Below, one piece after another: positions 47,601 to 59,600 of a stretch of 64,000 bases of DNA. A model generated the notes under the pieces. That model was not told the DNA's origin. It made no database searches and saw nothing but the letters and a program-made list of their open reading frames with translations. Source of the DNA: Trema orientale (taxonomy: Eukaryota > Streptophyta > Magnoliopsida > Rosales > Cannabaceae). Position numbers and translations under genes: made by a program. The DNA lies in the NCBI GenBank assembly GCA_002914845.1, contig JXTC01000126.1, positions 258,532 to 322,531 of the forward strand, read 5' to 3'. The stretch's first letter is position 1. Every line of letters begins with the position of its first letter.

Positions 47601-50600
47601 GTGATTCAATCGAAGCGCTGGAAACAGCTAATCATGAGGAGAAACCAACAAATTCAAAGCTTAGCCTTTTAAAGAATTGGCCCTTAATGTCTTCAATCAC
47701 TCTTTACTGTATTTTCTCATTACATGACATGGCATACGCAGAGGTACGTATTCCATTTCTCATAGCTTATTTAATTAAGATGATAATTTTTCTAGTTTCA
47801 GATTTATATATTAACAATTTAGTTCATAAAATACCTAAACTTATGGCCATTTTTCTTTTACATTTTTTTTTTTGGAAATTGTTTTGCTTTGATAATCTAT
47901 TTATTAACCAAGATTTATGTCACAGAGTTTCTCCTTATGGGCCGAGAGTCCAAGAAAACTTGGGGGTTTGGATTATACAACTGAGGACGTTGGTAAAGTT
48001 CTTGCAATTTCTGGTAAGCCCGTATTTGGTATTTTTATATTTGTTCATATGATAGCAGTATACATGAATGTGGATGGAAACAAGATTGTTATATTTTAGT
48101 CAAGTAATTCTTTCTGTTATATTTTTTGTTGTTTATGATTAATTAACGTGTAAAATTTGTCTTTCTTTTTTTAAATCTTTTGCTGAAAAATATTTGTTGT
48201 TCTTGCTTTTTTTTCTTTTTTCCCGTAAAATTCTATATGCTAGAGGTCATTTAATTAATAGAGGGTAAAACAAAACTTAATAATTGATTAAGGTAGAGTT
48301 ATATTAAAGTATGCTACTTTGAGTTTGTTAATTTGTAACTTATTACAATTTATTAAACTTTTAGGTTTGGGTCTGCTTGTCTTCCAAGCATTTCTATACC
48401 CATACGTGGAAAAACTGATTGGTCCAGTGCTGGTTGCTCGCATCGGAGGGGTAAGTCTTGAGCTTGTTTTGTATCTTCTGAATTATGAATATATTATTTT
48501 TGTCCAATAAATCTTATTGAAAAAAGGAATGAAGTAAATATAAAACTATGATATTATACCGATTTGGAGACACTTGGCCGGGTCGAATGGTCAGACTTAT
48601 GTTTAGCTCCCATAAAATATGGGGTTTGGGATTTTCTTAGTAATATGCTAGGGTTTCTTGTCTTCTAAGGATTCTCGGGTTTAGTGGGGACAAGTATTTA
48701 AAAATATATAAACATATTTATCCTGTAAAGATAAAAGTCAAGGCTTCGTATTATTCCATTAGATATATAAAAATTCTTGTTTTTTTTTTTTTTATTTTAT
48801 ATAATGTAAACAATTCTAGTTTGAATTTTATTTATAATACTATTGGCCTTACCCAAAAATGCTAACTTGAAAGTATTTTTGGGCTCACGGACTACTACTT
48901 AAATATACATAATCTTCCTGAAGCATACTTGGGGCATTATAATCTCCCCAGTTAATGGTCTAGCGTCCTCGCTAAGGGATCCACGTTCAATAGCCCACAA
49001 ATAACTCCTATAGGCAGGGTCTACATTTACCACAATTCTAGCCCGTAGTAGCCTTCCAAGACCTACATAGGTATGGATTAGGTCAGCCCTGATACTAAAT
49101 ATAACACCATTGGCCTCACCCAAAAGTGCTAGCTTGAAGGTACTTTTGGACTTATGGACCATCATTTAAATACCCATGATCTTCACAGAGCATACCCGAT
49201 ATGGGACTTGGAACGTTACAATATCATAGTCTAAGCTCTGATACCACTTTAATTGTCACGTTCTAAGACCAAGGATACGGCAGCCGCCACATGCCCATAA
49301 GAATAAGCTTCATAGACACGAAAGACTTCGAATCCAATTATTATTATAAATCCAAATAGATCCATTAACACCCAAAATATCTCATCATAACAAAACACTA
49401 AATCAATCTAAACCATCAATAACAATTTTCTAAATCTATAATAAAAAAAAACTAAAACCATAATATATAATAATCCAGTATACCTTAAATAACCAACAGT
49501 ATCTCAAAATAGAAATTAAATAATACAGTAACTCTTAATAGTAAATCTGAGTCCTCAAACGATCTCTCTCCTTCAAATATAAGTTCCACTTATTGACTAT
49601 TCTTCGAATCTGGAAAAAATTAAAGAATAAAAAGATAAGCTCGACAGCCCAGTAAGTAACCAATAATCTCTACTAGTTGAATCAAGCATATACAATTTGA
49701 AACGTTTAGTAAGTATTTTACAAAATAACTCTAACTTCGAAATTAATATTACTTTTTAAAATAAGGAAATGAAACTAATTGAAAAGTAATTTAATAAAAT
49801 AGAGAGTTTCAAAATCCATTATATCGAGCTTATTCGATAATCGATATCAGTTTCAAATTCTACTCTACAGTTTTAGCGACTATGACCACACTTAACCCCT
49901 CTGACTAAGTTCGAATCTACCACAAATAACTCTTGTAGCCGGGTTTGAATCAACTACATTTAACCCTATAGCTAGGTCAGTACTATTTATATATAACCCT
50001 TGTAGATTGGGTCCATATGCATAGTCACTGAAGAGCATTTCAACATATTCAATTATAAAATAATTAATCAATATTTTTCATATTTATCAATAAGGTAACA
50101 ACTTCCAAATCATTTAATAGTAGCAACAAACATAAGCTTGATCCATATTTCATTCGAAAGATAATTATCTCTTATCAAAATAATTTTTAGTTATGAAAAA
50201 ATTGCTTAAAAATAAGTTTCAGATTTACAAACATAATTTTCTTTTAAAAGAAAGCAAAAGACATTAACTTAAGTAACAAAAGTCTCTAGTAAAGACGAAA
50301 GGTTACTTACCTGTTTGCTAGCCTAACCAATCCAACAATAATTTTCTAGCTACCACAAGCACCTATAATTATAACAAGAATCATATATGAACATTAAACA
50401 CTTAATAGGTACCTTAAATCATGTCTAACACAATGTCTAATCTGCTGCCTATGCACACTCGATACATTTACTACACTATCTTGTATAACCTCAACATCAA
50501 AAACTCATAATAATTCCAAATTAATTTTAAAAATTGTGAAACTTGGAAGACAATTCTAGAAATGATGAGTTCTAAAAATATCAAGAATATGGCTGTAGGA

Positions 50601-53600
50601 TCCATAGGTGGGCCCTATACAACTAAGCAATCCACTGCTCTATTTTGTTCTAAATGCCGAGAGTTATAAAAAAATTTCAGATTCGTAGTGCTCACTTAAA
50701 AAGGCTATATCTCTCTAGTTATAAGTTCCTTTTTGACAAATTATACACCATTGGAAAGCTTATTTGATAAGCTTTCCAACTATACTAAATATAACCCTAT
50801 CAAATAAGCTTTCCAACTATACTAAATATGACCCTATTAGACCATCAAAAGTCCAAGAAAAATCAGTCGAAATCTCTGCCGTGTTTTACCGTCTTAGACC
50901 AAAACTCAAAAATCTATAATTTTAAATCCAGATATCCAAATCATGTAATTTTGGTCTTGTTCTAAACCTTACAGCGAGAGAATAATCACTTAAAATATAA
51001 ATCATCCTTAGAATCATGATTGAAATAAAAAGATAATTAAAGAATTCTAAACCCTATATGATAGATTATCTCCAAGAATCCCAAATAATCGATTGATAAT
51101 TGATAGGGGGGAATTCTTTACCTTAGAGAATTGACAATCAATCTTCTTGTAATCCTTCCTCTTCTCCCAAGCTTTTAGCTATTCTTCTTTCCCTCTCCAG
51201 AGGGTTGAATGTTATTTTTTCTTTTGTCAGAGACTCTAAAAGATGATACGTATAGGGTTTCCTAGTCTTCAAAATTACTGAATTGTCCTTGCTTAATTAA
51301 CTAAGCCCTTGATCTTTTTGTCTTTTGTCCTTTTATTTATGTATTTAAGTATTTATATATAAATATTTTTTTGGTGCCAGGTACTAGTTATTACATCATT
51401 ACTAATATTTATATTGTTATGATTAAATGGAAGTATTCTATAAATCTTTGAGCGAATTTGTTTTGTTTAAATTAAATTTGGTTGGGTACCAATTCATTAG
51501 GTATTTTTTATACCATCCAAGTCTTTTCATAATAAAATATGGGGAGAAAAAAACATAAAATAATAAGTATTTATTTTTATTATTTTATTTTTTTAACTAC
51601 TTAAATTATGGTAACTGTTAGATAATGATCCAATATATGGCTAAAACAAAAGTAGCTATGAATAGGTCAAAAAAAATACCTATAGATTGAAATTGGTTAT
51701 AAGAGAAGTTTAAAGATATGTATCTAATAGTCTTAATTGTCAGTGAGAACATTTTTACAAAACTAATGAAGTGTATATTCAAAGATAGGAAAAAAGATTC
51801 CAGTTGCAACTTGGATAATTCCCTACATGTGATGTGACAAACTTTTCTGTTACCTCTTTTTGTTGGCTGATTTTGGGTTCTGATTTTCTTTGTATTACAC
51901 AGGTTATATCAATTCCTCTATTGGCATCTTATCCATTTATAGCCGCATTATCAGGGGTTACGCTTTGGCTTCTTCTAAATTTTACTTGTTTGTTGAAGAA
52001 TACCATAGCTGTGAGTGTAAATACAGTTGGAAAGTGTTTTCTACTTCAATCTATAAAAGGTTATAAATGGCAAAAAAAGATCGTAAAGGAATAAAAGATA
52101 CGTAATATGTATTATAACTTCTATTTTTTCCCTTACAACTGTTTACCAAAACTGTTTTGTAAATAATAGAATTTTTTTTTGGACTATTTGCCATGTCATA
52201 TTGTAATAATCTTTAAGTTGATTTGTGATGATTTTCAACTAACAAAGTACTTTTTTTTTTTCTTTTTTTTTTTACCTAGAATGCTATGGTAACTGCCTTG
52301 TTCATAATGCAAAATGTAGCTGTGGTAATTTTTCATTCTTATTATAGTTTTCCACTCATACTTACTTCAAAAAATTTCTTAAAGTTCGTTTTTTTCCTTT
52401 GGGTTGTGGTTGATATACTTTTCAAATTTAACTTGGATCACATCATTTAACAGGAGCAAGAAAATAGAGGTGCTGCCAATGGCATTGCAATGACTGGAGC
52501 GTCTATTGCAAACGCTGCTGGTCCAGTTTTAGGTGGTGCATTGTAAGTTAACCTCTGCCTTATAGTTTTGGTTCTTTCTTTCTTTCTTTTTTCTTAATTT
52601 TTTTTATTATATGCATCTCTTTGTTTTTTCGATCACTTAGGGTATTATAACGTGTCAAATATCATAGTAAATTTTTCGGGCCTTTAGCAAAATAAATGAA
52701 TTGTGGGTTTACCTAAAGGCTAAAAGATATGTCTGTTTTTCAAATACTATAGCAAATGATTGAATATTTAAGTTGATATGTCCAATGCATAAACTCATTT
52801 ACTCAGTATAAATGATGATATACTAATATAAAATCTGAATTTAGTATATCTATTGGTTATTTTAATATATAAACAGATTTATTGAATATAAAAACTAATT
52901 ACTTTGTATTTTTTTTCTGGATCCAGTTTATCAGTTGATATACAGAGTAAAAACCGACATGTTAAGACATTTATTTACTGTTAAAAAAGTTAACATTTAA
53001 AAATACATATGGACATTTAGTACTATACTTACTCAAATTTTTAGGCTGGACAATAGGGGAGTTGTACGAGTAGTGATTATTTTATTTTATTTTTTTTTGA
53101 TAATAAGTTGTACGAGTGATTTACTAAACATAGTTGTTACCTAGTGCTAAGGCCTTGTTTGGACCTTTGATTTTCCTGGAGGAAAAGGATTAAAAAAAGG
53201 AAAATAGTTCGAACGTTTGGATACCCAAAAAAATATAAAAAGGAGAAAAAAAAGGGGAAAAAAAAAGAGATAGAATTGTGAGGATTCTACTTTTCTCTCA
53301 CTTATTGTTATTTTTTGTCTTTTTCTTGATTCTTTTTTAATTCGTTAGTATAATTTTTGAGTTAGCCTTAATATATTATATTTTGTAAGAAAACTTGAAT
53401 TTTGCAAACAAAAGCAATGCTGAAAAAAAAAATGAATTGATCGCTAATGATGTGCTAAGTTGCTAACGTGTGTTTCTTTCCCTTTGAATTAATTATTTAT
53501 GATAGTATTTTTCAATCTACCTTCAAAACATAATCTATTAAATTCAAATTAAACTTAACGTTTTTTGCTTCGAATTCAAAACTTAACGTTGTTGTCGTTT

Positions 53601-56600
53601 TCTTTCGCTTACCAATCAGACCTCCATTTGAAATTAATTTCCCTCACCGATGATGCTATCCTAGCCATTCATTAATGTTCTTCATAATGTTTAGCTTCTT
53701 CATATTATTCTGTGATATTTAATCATTTTCTTGACATTGGGTTTCAACAGGGTATCTTGGGCAGGTAACCATAGTGATGCGACCATTCTTCCAGGTACGA
53801 TATTCAATGACGGGAACATTTTTAATTTACATATATGCATTGTTGCCATTTTAAACATGCTTTCGTTACCTTTTTTTTTTTTTTTTTTTTTTTTGAGGGG
53901 AACATGCTTTGGTTACTTTCAATCGCATTTAATCATAAACACCTATTGGGATGGAATCTGTATAGGTCCCACTATATAGGACCTTTACAACATGCCATTA
54001 AGTGTAGCACGACGCGCTAGCATATAAACACGACATATTAACATATTACACACGTATTATTTGAAATTATTTTTCTACTATACAAGTACCAACTTAGTTA
54101 GGAGTCAATCTATAATTAACTATGGTTTACAATTTTTCACAAATTATTATTTTTTCTGTTCTTCTTTGGTGTTAAAAGAATTTCTTTAATTTATTATGTT
54201 AATTTTTGTTTTTAGCATACATATGAATGATTTGGAAAAAAAAAAATTTATAAAATGGTACTAAAATTAATAAATTTCTCAATTAAAGGAGCCAATTTTA
54301 GCCTAAATTTACTTGTACATTTAAGCACGTAGGCTGAAATGACACAATATGAAACACGATATACGGTACATTTAAACATAAATCAATGGACCATTTTGAG
54401 CTAATTATTTTAAATTTTTGGCATGATATAACTAAAAAGTGAATACGGTACTGCACAAAAGCACGTCGTGCCATGTATCACAGGCCGCCTCTTTAACACT
54501 TCGAAATAGGCAGAATGTGCAGCACTTGCTATCGCTCAGAGCTAGCAAGTCAGCCTAGAACGTAAGCTTGCAGGCAAACAAACCTATTGGTTAGCCATGC
54601 CACAGCTAACACCGTGATAAGGGCAATAACATAGAATTGACAACGTACAAAGCAAGCAGATTCGATAGCGGCAATCAAATAACAAGCGAGCACAAAGCAA
54701 GCATATTGAGGCAGCAAGTAGGCAACACATAAGCAATAAACAAGCAACAACGAAAGTAATACGTAGACATGAATAAATATCATTTCCTTCATAGATAGGG
54801 CAAGGAGGTTCACAGCTAAACCCCTATCATGCTGGTGGCCAAGACCCCCCATGGGCACCCGGGTCTCTCCCCCTAAATAGCCTTTTGAGCTTTTAGCCTT
54901 TTGGCAGGAAGAAACATGATTTTTGCCTAGAAAGTATATGGCAAAATTGAGACAAAATAATTGAGTTTCGAATTTGCAACAATTTTTCCCTAATTCTTAG
55001 CCCTTAGATATGGGGTATTTGGCCACGGACTTGACTAATGATCCTGGACAAAAATACCCTTACATAATTACAAAATTCTCCACCCGTTGGCACCACCGTG
55101 GGCACCATGTAGGCACTATGTGCACACTATGTGTGGGCATCATGGGCCTTGGTGTGGCAACACGCCACATTCTCCCCCACTCAGCTTGTCAGTGTCCTCA
55201 TGAACTTGACGGCTTTACAATCTTCAATCTTCCGCAGTAGCTTCTTCAAGTCTTCCGCCCTCTCCCAGCTGGTTTCTTCTTCTCTGAGGCCCTTCCATTT
55301 GACGAGGTACTCCTTCTTCGGCGGTCTGGTTCCCACTGTCACCGTTCTCTCTGCAACGACTTCTTCAGGTTCTCTGCTGCTCCGCGGCATGAGATCAATA
55401 GGTCCTCTGGTCGGCTGGTTGCGTGATGGATCTTCGTGATACGGCTTGAGATTGTTGACGTGAATCACTGGGTATATCTTGAGCCATACAGGGGTGTCGA
55501 GCTTATTAGATGCTTTGCCCACTTTTGAAATAAATGGCATGGGACTCTCGTACTTGCGTACAAGTCTCTTGTCTTTGGCCCCTCTGAATCTCAGTTGTTC
55601 AGGTGAAAGCTTGATCAACATCATGCCTCCATGTTAGAATTCTAGCGGGCGTCTATCTTGATGTGCCCACTTCTTCATTCTTTTTGAGGCTTTCTCTAGA
55701 TAGGCTTAGGTAATCTTAGTATTTTCTTTCCATTCCTTTGTGAACTTGAAGGCTCGAGGATTCTTTCCAAGATACTCATTCACTGTATGGGGTAACAACA
55801 GCTGTTGGCTATTAACAATTTCAAAAGCGCTCTTATTGGTTGAAGAACTCTTCTGAGCATTGGAGCAAAATTGAGCTACATCAAGTAGTTGCGGCCAATT
55901 TTTCTGATTAGCACTGACAAAATGCCACAAGTACTCCTCCAACATCGCATTGAATCTCTCCGTCTGTCCATCGGTCTACGGATGGTAGCTCGAGAAGATG
56001 TTGAGCTGTGACCCTAGGAGATGAAAAAGTTCGAATCAAAATGATCCAGTGAATCTGGCATCTCGGTCACTGATAATATTCTGGGGCATGCCCTAATATT
56101 TCACAACTTGTCTGAAAAAGAGTCTGGCCGTCTCTTCTGCCGTGCAGTGCTTTGGCGCTGGAATGAAAGTCGCATACTTCGAAATTCTGTCCACTATCAC
56201 TATAATATTCTCATGCTCCCCTGTCTTCGGTAGGTTCACAATGAAATCAAGTGAGACGCTCTCCCATGGTCTGCTTAGGACAAGTAGCGGCTCCAGTAAT
56301 CCAGGCATCTTCTCTCTCAGCACTTTGTCCTGTTGGCGGGTGAGACAGGTCTTGGTGTACTCTACCACATCATCTCGCTTCTGCAGCTAGTAGTACCCTT
56401 GCTTTAAAACGGTATACGTTCTCTGCCATCCTGGACGGCCCGCCCATAAAGTGTCATGGCACTCACTCATGAGCACCCTCCGTAAGTATCCCACCTTTAG
56501 GACATACAAACGGCCACCCTTGGCCCATAAAAAGATATCCTCTACCCAGAATTGGCAAGTCTTGCCTTCTTCCATGAGCTTCAGGATGGTCCTGACAACA

Positions 56601-59600
56601 GGGTCATTCTCTGAGTTCTCCCTGATACGCTTGTTGATAGGAGTGTTCACCGTACTAGCTGACATGTTGGCTAGAAGTTTCAAAACTATGAGCTTCGCTT
56701 TACGGCTTAAGGTGTCCGCTGCCTGATTCGAGCGGCCCGCCCTGTGTTCAAAGTGAAAATCGAATTCGGCCACGAATTCCTGTCATCGGGCTTGTTTCGG
56801 GGCAAGTTTTGGATGTGTGAGGAAGTGGCTAACAGCCGAGTTGTCCTTCTTCACTACAAACTTCGATCCCAACAAAAAATGCCTCCACACCCGTAAGCAA
56901 TGGATCACGGTAAGAAGCTCCTTCTCTTGAGCCTTATATCTTCATTCGGCTTCGGCAAGCTTACGACTCTCATATGTCACAGGGTGGCCCTCTTGCAATA
57001 GCACCCCTCCCAAAGCATAATCTGACGCGTCTGTCTGTACTTCAAAGGGCTTGCCAATGTCTGATAAGGCAAAGATAGGATCTCTCATCATGGCCTCTTT
57101 CAGATTCTCAAAGGCCTTTTCAAACTCTACGGTCCATGCCCAAGTAACACCCTTCTTCAGTAACTTTGTCAAGGGTGCCGCTCGTCTTGGATAACCTTCT
57201 ACAAAATACCGATAGTAGTTGGCTAAACCAAAGAACGAGCGTAGTTCTTTCACATTGGTAAGGGTCTTCTACTCATGGATGGCCTTTACCTTCTCTAGGT
57301 CCATCCGAATATGGCCACGTTCAACCATATGGCCTAGAAACTTGATGGTCTCCTATGCAAACGAGCATTTCTCTCTCTTCACGTAGAGTTGATTATCCCT
57401 CAGTTTCTGAAACACCATAGCCCAATGCTCCTTGTACTCCTTTATCGATGCACTATATACCACGATATCGTCCAAGTAGACGACCACGAACTTATTCAGA
57501 TACTCATGGAAAACTTGGTTCATGAGTGTACAGAAAGTGGTTGGTGCATTGATCAATCCGAATGGCATTACGAAGAACTCGAACGCCCCATACCAGGTGA
57601 CACATGTGGTCTTTTGCACATCCCCATCGGCAATCCGTACTTGGTAGCAGCCTGATCTCAAATCAAGCCTAGTAAAGTACTTGGCCTTGCTCAACTGGTT
57701 GAACAAATCCGCAATCAGTGGAATGGGGTATATGTTTCACACCGTCACCTTGTCGAGAGTTCTATAATCAATGCACAATCTCAAGCTCCCGTCATGTTTC
57801 TTCTAGAATAGCACCGGTGCTCCAAACGGTGCTTTCGATAGTCTGATGAAACCTGCCTCCAACAATTCATTCAATTGTCTTCTGAGTTCCTCTAACTCAG
57901 GGGGTGGCATCCGAGTGGGCGCTCTGCGGGTGGCTTGGCACCTAGCACCAGCTCGATCTGGTGATCAATGCCTCATCTTGGTGGTAAGGCTTTGGGGAGT
58001 TAATCCAGTATCACATCCCTGTATTTCCTCAGAATGCTATCGATTTTAGGAGGAGTGATTTCTTCACCTCCTTCTTCATATACAGAAGGGACGGCCACAT
58101 AGGTTGGTTCTTACCACTTCACGTCTTTCTTGAATTGTAGAGTGGACAAGAGCTTCACATCATTAACTTGTTTCACCTTCGTGGGCACCATGGCGGATTT
58201 CTCCCCTATGATCAACAAGCTTTCCATTGACGGAATGGGATGGCACCTTTCTCCACAAAGAATTCCATCCCCAAGATGACATGAAAGTCGTCCATTTGTA
58301 TCACGACCAAGTCGGTCAGTCTCTCCCAGGTGCCAATCTTGATACGTACTTGCTTGGCTATTCCTGTCATAGCCAAGGCTTTTGAGTTGACCGCTTTCAT
58401 GCGGCCGGTGTCTTTCCCAATATTGAGTCCAAGGCGTTGTGCCTCGGCATCTGACATAAAGTTATGGGTAGTATCCATACTAGCCGTAGGTTCCCATTCA
58501 ATGTGGCATCTACATACATAAACCCTTTCCCAGGAGCCCTCTTCACCTCAGCTCCATGCTTCTTAAGGGCATTTAACAGGCTCAGGGCCCCCCATCTGGC
58601 ACTTGTCATCCTTTTCACTCTCACCTTGTTCCTCTTAAGCAATCGAGGCCTAAATAGCACTTAGCTTGTGCTTATGAGGGCATTCGAAGGCCTTGTGTGG
58701 CCCTTGCAAAGGAAGCAAGACATCAGTTTCTTCCCATAAGATGGGACATTACTACTCGAGGAGGAATTAGACTCATTGCTCTTCTTATCTGCTCTCCTAC
58801 TTTTGTTCTGCCCCAACTTTCTTTGTTTCTTGCCACTCGGGTTGCTTGAACTCTGAGTGGGTTAATTCTTCTTTTGCTAGGTATTCTCCGATGTATAGTC
58901 TGTCAAATGCTCAGTGACTGTTTGAGCAGTGACAAGGTCTTGGATCCTTTGCCTTTGCGGCTCTATTCTAGCCCAAGGCTTGAGGCCTTCATAGAAGTGA
59001 AAAAGCTTATATGCTTCAAATATGTCCTTGATGTCAAGCATCAGTCCTGAGAACTTCTTAACATACTCGCAGACAGTGCCCATTTGCTTCAATTCCCGTA
59101 GCTGGTATCGGGCCAGATATGATACATTTTTTAGGGAAGAACTGAGTTCTCCGATTCCCTTCGAAGGTCATCCCATGTGGCTATGGTGCACCTTTCGTGC
59201 TGAATATTATCATACTTCGTCCTCTACCACACTTTGGCATTCCCAGACAAGTGCATTGTAGCCATCACAACCTTGGCGTCCTCCAAGTTGGGTTGTACTA
59301 TCTGGAAGTATTACTCCATATCAAAGAAAAAATTCTCAACTTCCTTGGCATCCCTCGCGCCTCTATAGTGTCATAGTTCAGGCACCTTAACTCTAGTATA
59401 GGCCACTCTCGTTGGGGCAGCCACGGGTTGGCTCCCCACAGCTCAGATGGTGAGGTTGAGCTTGGTGTTTATCTCATCAGTCTCATGCCTCAGTGCACTT
59501 ATTACCCTCTGACAATTCTCCGCCATGTCATTAACAGTGCCTTGGAGGTTGTTCACAGACGTCTTGAAGTTCTCGGCACATTCATCGCCCAGTGGTGAAC

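Larger units (their letters stand above)
48840..51395 (-). mobile_element. Gypsy-like LTR with primer-binding site in ZIFL intron 12
   Basis: On the minus strand 51395 to 49254 begins TGTAATAACT and ends CGTGACA, an LTR-like TG...CA segment of 2.1 kb. Seven bases beyond it lies TGGTATCAGAGC (49235-49246), the initiator-Met primer site. A short leader-like piece follows to about 48840 and includes a degraded duplication (TTGGCC-CACCCAAAA-TGCTA-CTTGAA at about 48843 and 49110). No gag, pol or second LTR is present, so this is a truncated element. It is antisense to the host gene. Confidence 0.6.

Noticed and set aside
48565..48700. SINE- or tRNA-like text in intron 12 (CCGGGTCGAATGGTC)
   Set aside because: No paired control boxes, cloverleaf or flanking duplication.
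53151..53240. Second Tourist MITE starting GGCCTTGTTTGG after TAA in intron 15
   Set aside because: No matching right end was found; at most a truncated copy.
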